7,763 bases of DNA from Ectothiorhodospiraceae bacterium. Lineage in GTDB: Bacteria > Pseudomonadota > Gammaproteobacteria > Nitrococcales > AK92. Positions within the stretch are counted from its first letter, which is position 1; each line of letters opens with the position of its first letter. The notes under the pieces are model-generated. The model worked only from the letters and a program-made list of their open reading frames with translations, did no database searches and was not told the DNA's origin. Of the stretch, positions 6,279 through 7,763 are shown in pieces. The stretch is taken from NCBI GenBank assembly GCA_029263635.1, contig JAJUFY010000094.1, positions 1 to 7,763 on the forward strand. The letters run 5' to 3'. The translations under genes were made by a program, and so were the position numbers.

Positions 6279-7385
6279 TCAGCTCGGGCCGCGGGCGATG
6301 GCCTTGGTCAGCAGCCGCAGCTCGCTGCGCAGCTCTTCGATGGCCCGGTTGCCGTGCAGGTTGAGGTCGCCGAGCAAGGTGGTCACGGCGACGTCGATGT
6401 TGCCGAGATGACGGACCAGGGCCTCGTTCTGTTCCCTGAGCGCGGCGTTCTCCGTGCTCAGGCGGCTCAGCAGCGGCGGCAGCTCGGCCAGCAGTTTCTG
6501 CCCGCCCTGCATCTGCTCGGCCAGCGCCATCACCTGTGCGGTCAGGGCCAGCATGCGGGTGGTCACGGCGCGCCGCTCCTCCTCGCCCTGGGCGACCGTG
6601 CGCTGCACCCGGTCCAGCCCATCGGCGGCCTGCTCCAGCAGCGCCTGGATATAGGCCGGCAGTACCGGCTCACCGTCGGCCGCGATCGGCCCGCCGACCT
6701 GGGTCAGGCTCGCCAGCCATTCTTCCAGATCGTTGAAGAAGCGGTTCTGAGCGTGTCCGGCCTGCAGGTCGAAGAAACCGAGCACCAGCGCCCCGGCAAG
6801 CCCGAACAGCGAGGAGCTGAACGCCGTGCCCATGCCGCGCAGCGGCGCCTCCAGGCCGCTGCGCAGCTCGCCAAACACGGCACCTGCATCGTCGCCGCCA
6901 GCCTCCAGCCCGCCAATGACCGTGCCGACCGCGGACAGGGTGTCCAGCAGGCCCCAGAAGGTACCCAGCAGGCCGAGGAAGATCAGCAGCCCGACCACAT
7001 AGCGGGAAAGGTCGCGGGATTCATCGAGCCGGGCCCGGATGCCGTCCAGCATGGCGCGCATGGTCGCCGGCGTCAGCACCAGCCGCTCCCGCCGCCGGGC
7101 GACCAGCATGCGGGCCATGGAGGCCATCAGGCCGCGTTGCGGCGGGGAAAGCTCGCGGCTGTCGCCGCGGCGGAATTCCTCGATCCAGCGCACCTCGGGA
7201 CGCAGCCGCAGCACCTGACGCAGGTTGATCAGCAGGCCAACCGCCAGCACGGCCAGGATCATCGAGTTGAAGACGGGATTGGCGAAGAAGGCGCGGACCA
7301 GGGGCGGCCACAACAGGCTGGCCACCGCTGCCACGGCCAGCAGGAAGAGCCCCATCCAGATGAGTACGCGGCTGGGAAAGCGCAC
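6279..7385 (-). CDS. MotA/TolQ/ExbB-like proton-channel protein with C-terminal coiled tail
   Basis: This 368-residue inner-membrane protein has candidate membrane helices at about 7-26, 38-54, 129-153 and 188-207. The last two form the MotA/TolQ/ExbB channel core: FLGLLGTFWGLLDTLSAV (136-153) and GMGTAFSSSLFGLAGALVLG (184-203). Residues 55-125 form the cytoplasmic stretch between the helix pairs. Residues 240-368 are a long predicted helical/coiled-coil cytoplasmic tail (QMQGGQKLLAEL, STENAALREQNEAL, ELRSELRLLTKAI). This layout resembles non-flagellar stator-like pairs, including ZorA of the Zorya defence system, more than flagellar MotA. The GTG start at 7385 is supported by GGGAG 8 nt upstream. 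The gene is first in a two-gene operon with the MotB-like gene, 4 nt apart. It presumably channels protons to drive movement or force on a peptidoglycan-anchored partner; the substrate or process is unknown. Confidence 0.9.
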   Translation of the reverse strand: MRFPSRVLIWMGLFLLAVAAVASLLWPPLVRAFFANPVFNSMILAVLAVGLLINLRQVLRLRPEVRWIEEFRRGDSRELSPPQRGLMASMARMLVARRRERLVLTPATMRAMLDGIRARLDESRDLSRYVVGLLIFLGLLGTFWGLLDTLSAVGTVIGGLEAGGDDAGAVFGELRSGLEAPLRGMGTAFSSSLFGLAGALVLGFFDLQAGHAQNRFFNDLEEWLASLTQVGGPIAADGEPVLPAYIQALLEQAADGLDRVQRTVAQGEEERRAVTTRMLALTAQVMALAEQMQGGQKLLAELPPLLSRLSTENAALREQNEALVRHLGNIDVAVTTLLGDLNLHGNRAIEELRSELRLLTKAIARGPS

Positions 7386-7465
7386 GGTGCCGTCTCCCTT
7401 TGGATAATCGGCGGTTCGAGAATCTTAGCTTAGCAGGCTGGCGGCCGACCTATCGGAATGCCGGT

Positions 7466-7494
7466 TTCATGCAGTCCTCGCCGGGGCTTATAAG
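7466..7494 (+). promoter_or_regulatory. Weak candidate promoter for the lipoprotein gene
   Basis: TTCATG (7466-7471), 17 bp, then TATAAG (7489-7494). The -35 is poor and the -10 fair. It would give a leader of about 120 nt that includes both downstream hairpins. No convincing promoter for the divergent channel-protein operon was found in 7386-7465. Confidence 0.3.
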
Positions 7495-7531
7495 GAATCT
7501 TGAATTCCCTTTTCGTCACACCGACCTGCTA

Positions 7532-7558
7532 GGCGTGCGCCAGTTCACACCGCACGCC
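7532..7558 (+). repeat. 8-bp GC-rich inverted repeat upstream of the lipoprotein gene
   Basis: GGCGTGCG (7532-7539) and CGCACGCC (7551-7558) are perfect complements around an 11-nt spacer. It could be a leader hairpin or an operator. It lacks a U-tract. The octamer TCACACCG occurs twice here, at 7516-7523 and 7545-7552, the second copy overlapping this repeat. Confidence 0.5.
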
Positions 7559-7596
7559 GTGATGCAACCTGCGCGCTCGCTTGCGTGGCGTTGTGT

Positions 7597-7617
7597 CTGT
7601 CATGGACTGACAGGAGG
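7597..7617 (+). promoter_or_regulatory. Hairpin abutting a strong ribosome-binding site
   Basis: CTGTCA (7597-7602) and TGACAG (7608-7613) pair around TGGAC. The second arm overlaps the first two bases of AGGAGG (7612-7617), the Shine-Dalgarno sequence 7 nt before ATG 7625. Such an arrangement could tune ribosome access; this is inference. Confidence 0.45.
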
Positions 7618-7624
7618 TTTATTT

Positions 7625-7763
7625 ATGCGCAGCAGCACAAGCGGATGGCTGACGGCCACGGTGGCAGCCGCCGCTCTGGCCGGCTGTACGTCGACAGGCG
7701 TAGCGCCGCCCAGGGCGGAGTTCGCCCGCGCCGAGCTGGCGATCGAGCAGGCGGTCGCCGCGG
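7625..7763 (+). CDS. Outer-membrane lipoprotein, DUF4398-like N-terminus (cut by right edge)
   Basis: Only 46 codons are visible. MRSSTSGWLTATVAAAALAG is a lipoprotein signal peptide, and the lipobox LAGC gives Cys21 as the lipidated residue after cleavage by signal peptidase II. The next residue is Thr, not Asp, so sorting to the outer membrane is expected. The mature start PPRAEFARAELAIEQAVAA resembles the N-terminus of DUF4398 lipoproteins, in which an Ala-rich helix follows; this match is from memory and short. A strong AGGAGG supports the ATG. It is divergent from the MotA/MotB-like operon, and an envelope role shared with that operon is possible but not shown. Confidence 0.75.
   Translation, partial: MRSSTSGWLTATVAAAALAGCTSTGVAPPRAEFARAELAIEQAVAA

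Noticed and set aside
5213..7385. Zorya anti-phage system
   Set aside because: The ZorA/ZorB-like architecture is present, but no ZorC, ZorD or ZorE-like gene is in the window; neighbours are envelope genes, so a defence role is unsupported.
6171..7433. 420-codon plus-strand open frame over the stator operon
   Set aside because: Gln/His/Gly-rich shadow of the MotA-like gene, with no recognisable domain and no ribosome-binding site.

Overview
The window looks like chromosomal DNA from a GC-rich (my estimate: high 60s percent) proteobacterium. A gammaproteobacterium is most likely, judging from the MaeB-type malic enzyme, the YbfF-type hydrolase, the soluble CZB chemoreceptor and a dispersed extragenic repeat with ends of the CCGTCATTGCG type. 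This taxonomic reading is inference. I see no transposase, integrase, tRNA, rRNA or CRISPR array.

Layout from left to right. Positions 1-960 (minus) hold the N-terminal 320 codons of an NADP-type malic enzyme (maeB), running off the left edge. A consensus TATAAT lies about 120 bp upstream of its start. Next (1152-1937, minus) is a YbfF-like alpha/beta hydrolase, complete except for one in-frame UAG at codon 63. Divergent from it, behind a striking AT-rich 11-bp inverted repeat that brackets a candidate -10 box, is a soluble methyl-accepting chemotaxis protein with a C-terminal zinc-sensing CZB domain (2136-3269, plus). It ends 7 bp from the convergent epoxide-hydrolase-like alpha/beta hydrolase (3277-4146, minus). 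Divergent from that is a small outer-membrane beta-barrel protein, possibly BcsS-like (4308-5036, plus), also complete except for one in-frame UAG at about codon 78. A 115-bp extragenic repeat (5071-5185) separates it from a convergent two-gene operon on the minus strand. That operon encodes a MotA/TolQ/ExbB-like channel protein (6279-7385) and a MotB-like protein with a long coiled coil and an OmpA peptidoglycan-binding domain (5213-6274). Divergent from the operon, after a 239-bp leader with two hairpins, a lipoprotein that resembles DUF4398 proteins starts at 7625 and runs off the right edge.

The genes do not form one pathway. They form several small units: central carbon metabolism (maeB), two unrelated hydrolases, a cytoplasmic chemoreceptor, and a cell-envelope cluster (barrel protein, proton-channel/peptidoglycan pair, lipoprotein). 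The most provocative observation is that two unrelated genes are each broken only by a single in-frame UAG, while all six visible gene ends use UGA or UAA. Two independent nonsense mutations, sequencing errors, or UAG readthrough/reassignment would all fit, and the window alone cannot decide. The second notable point is a His-to-Glu replacement at the first zinc-ligand position of an otherwise perfectly spaced CZB motif.
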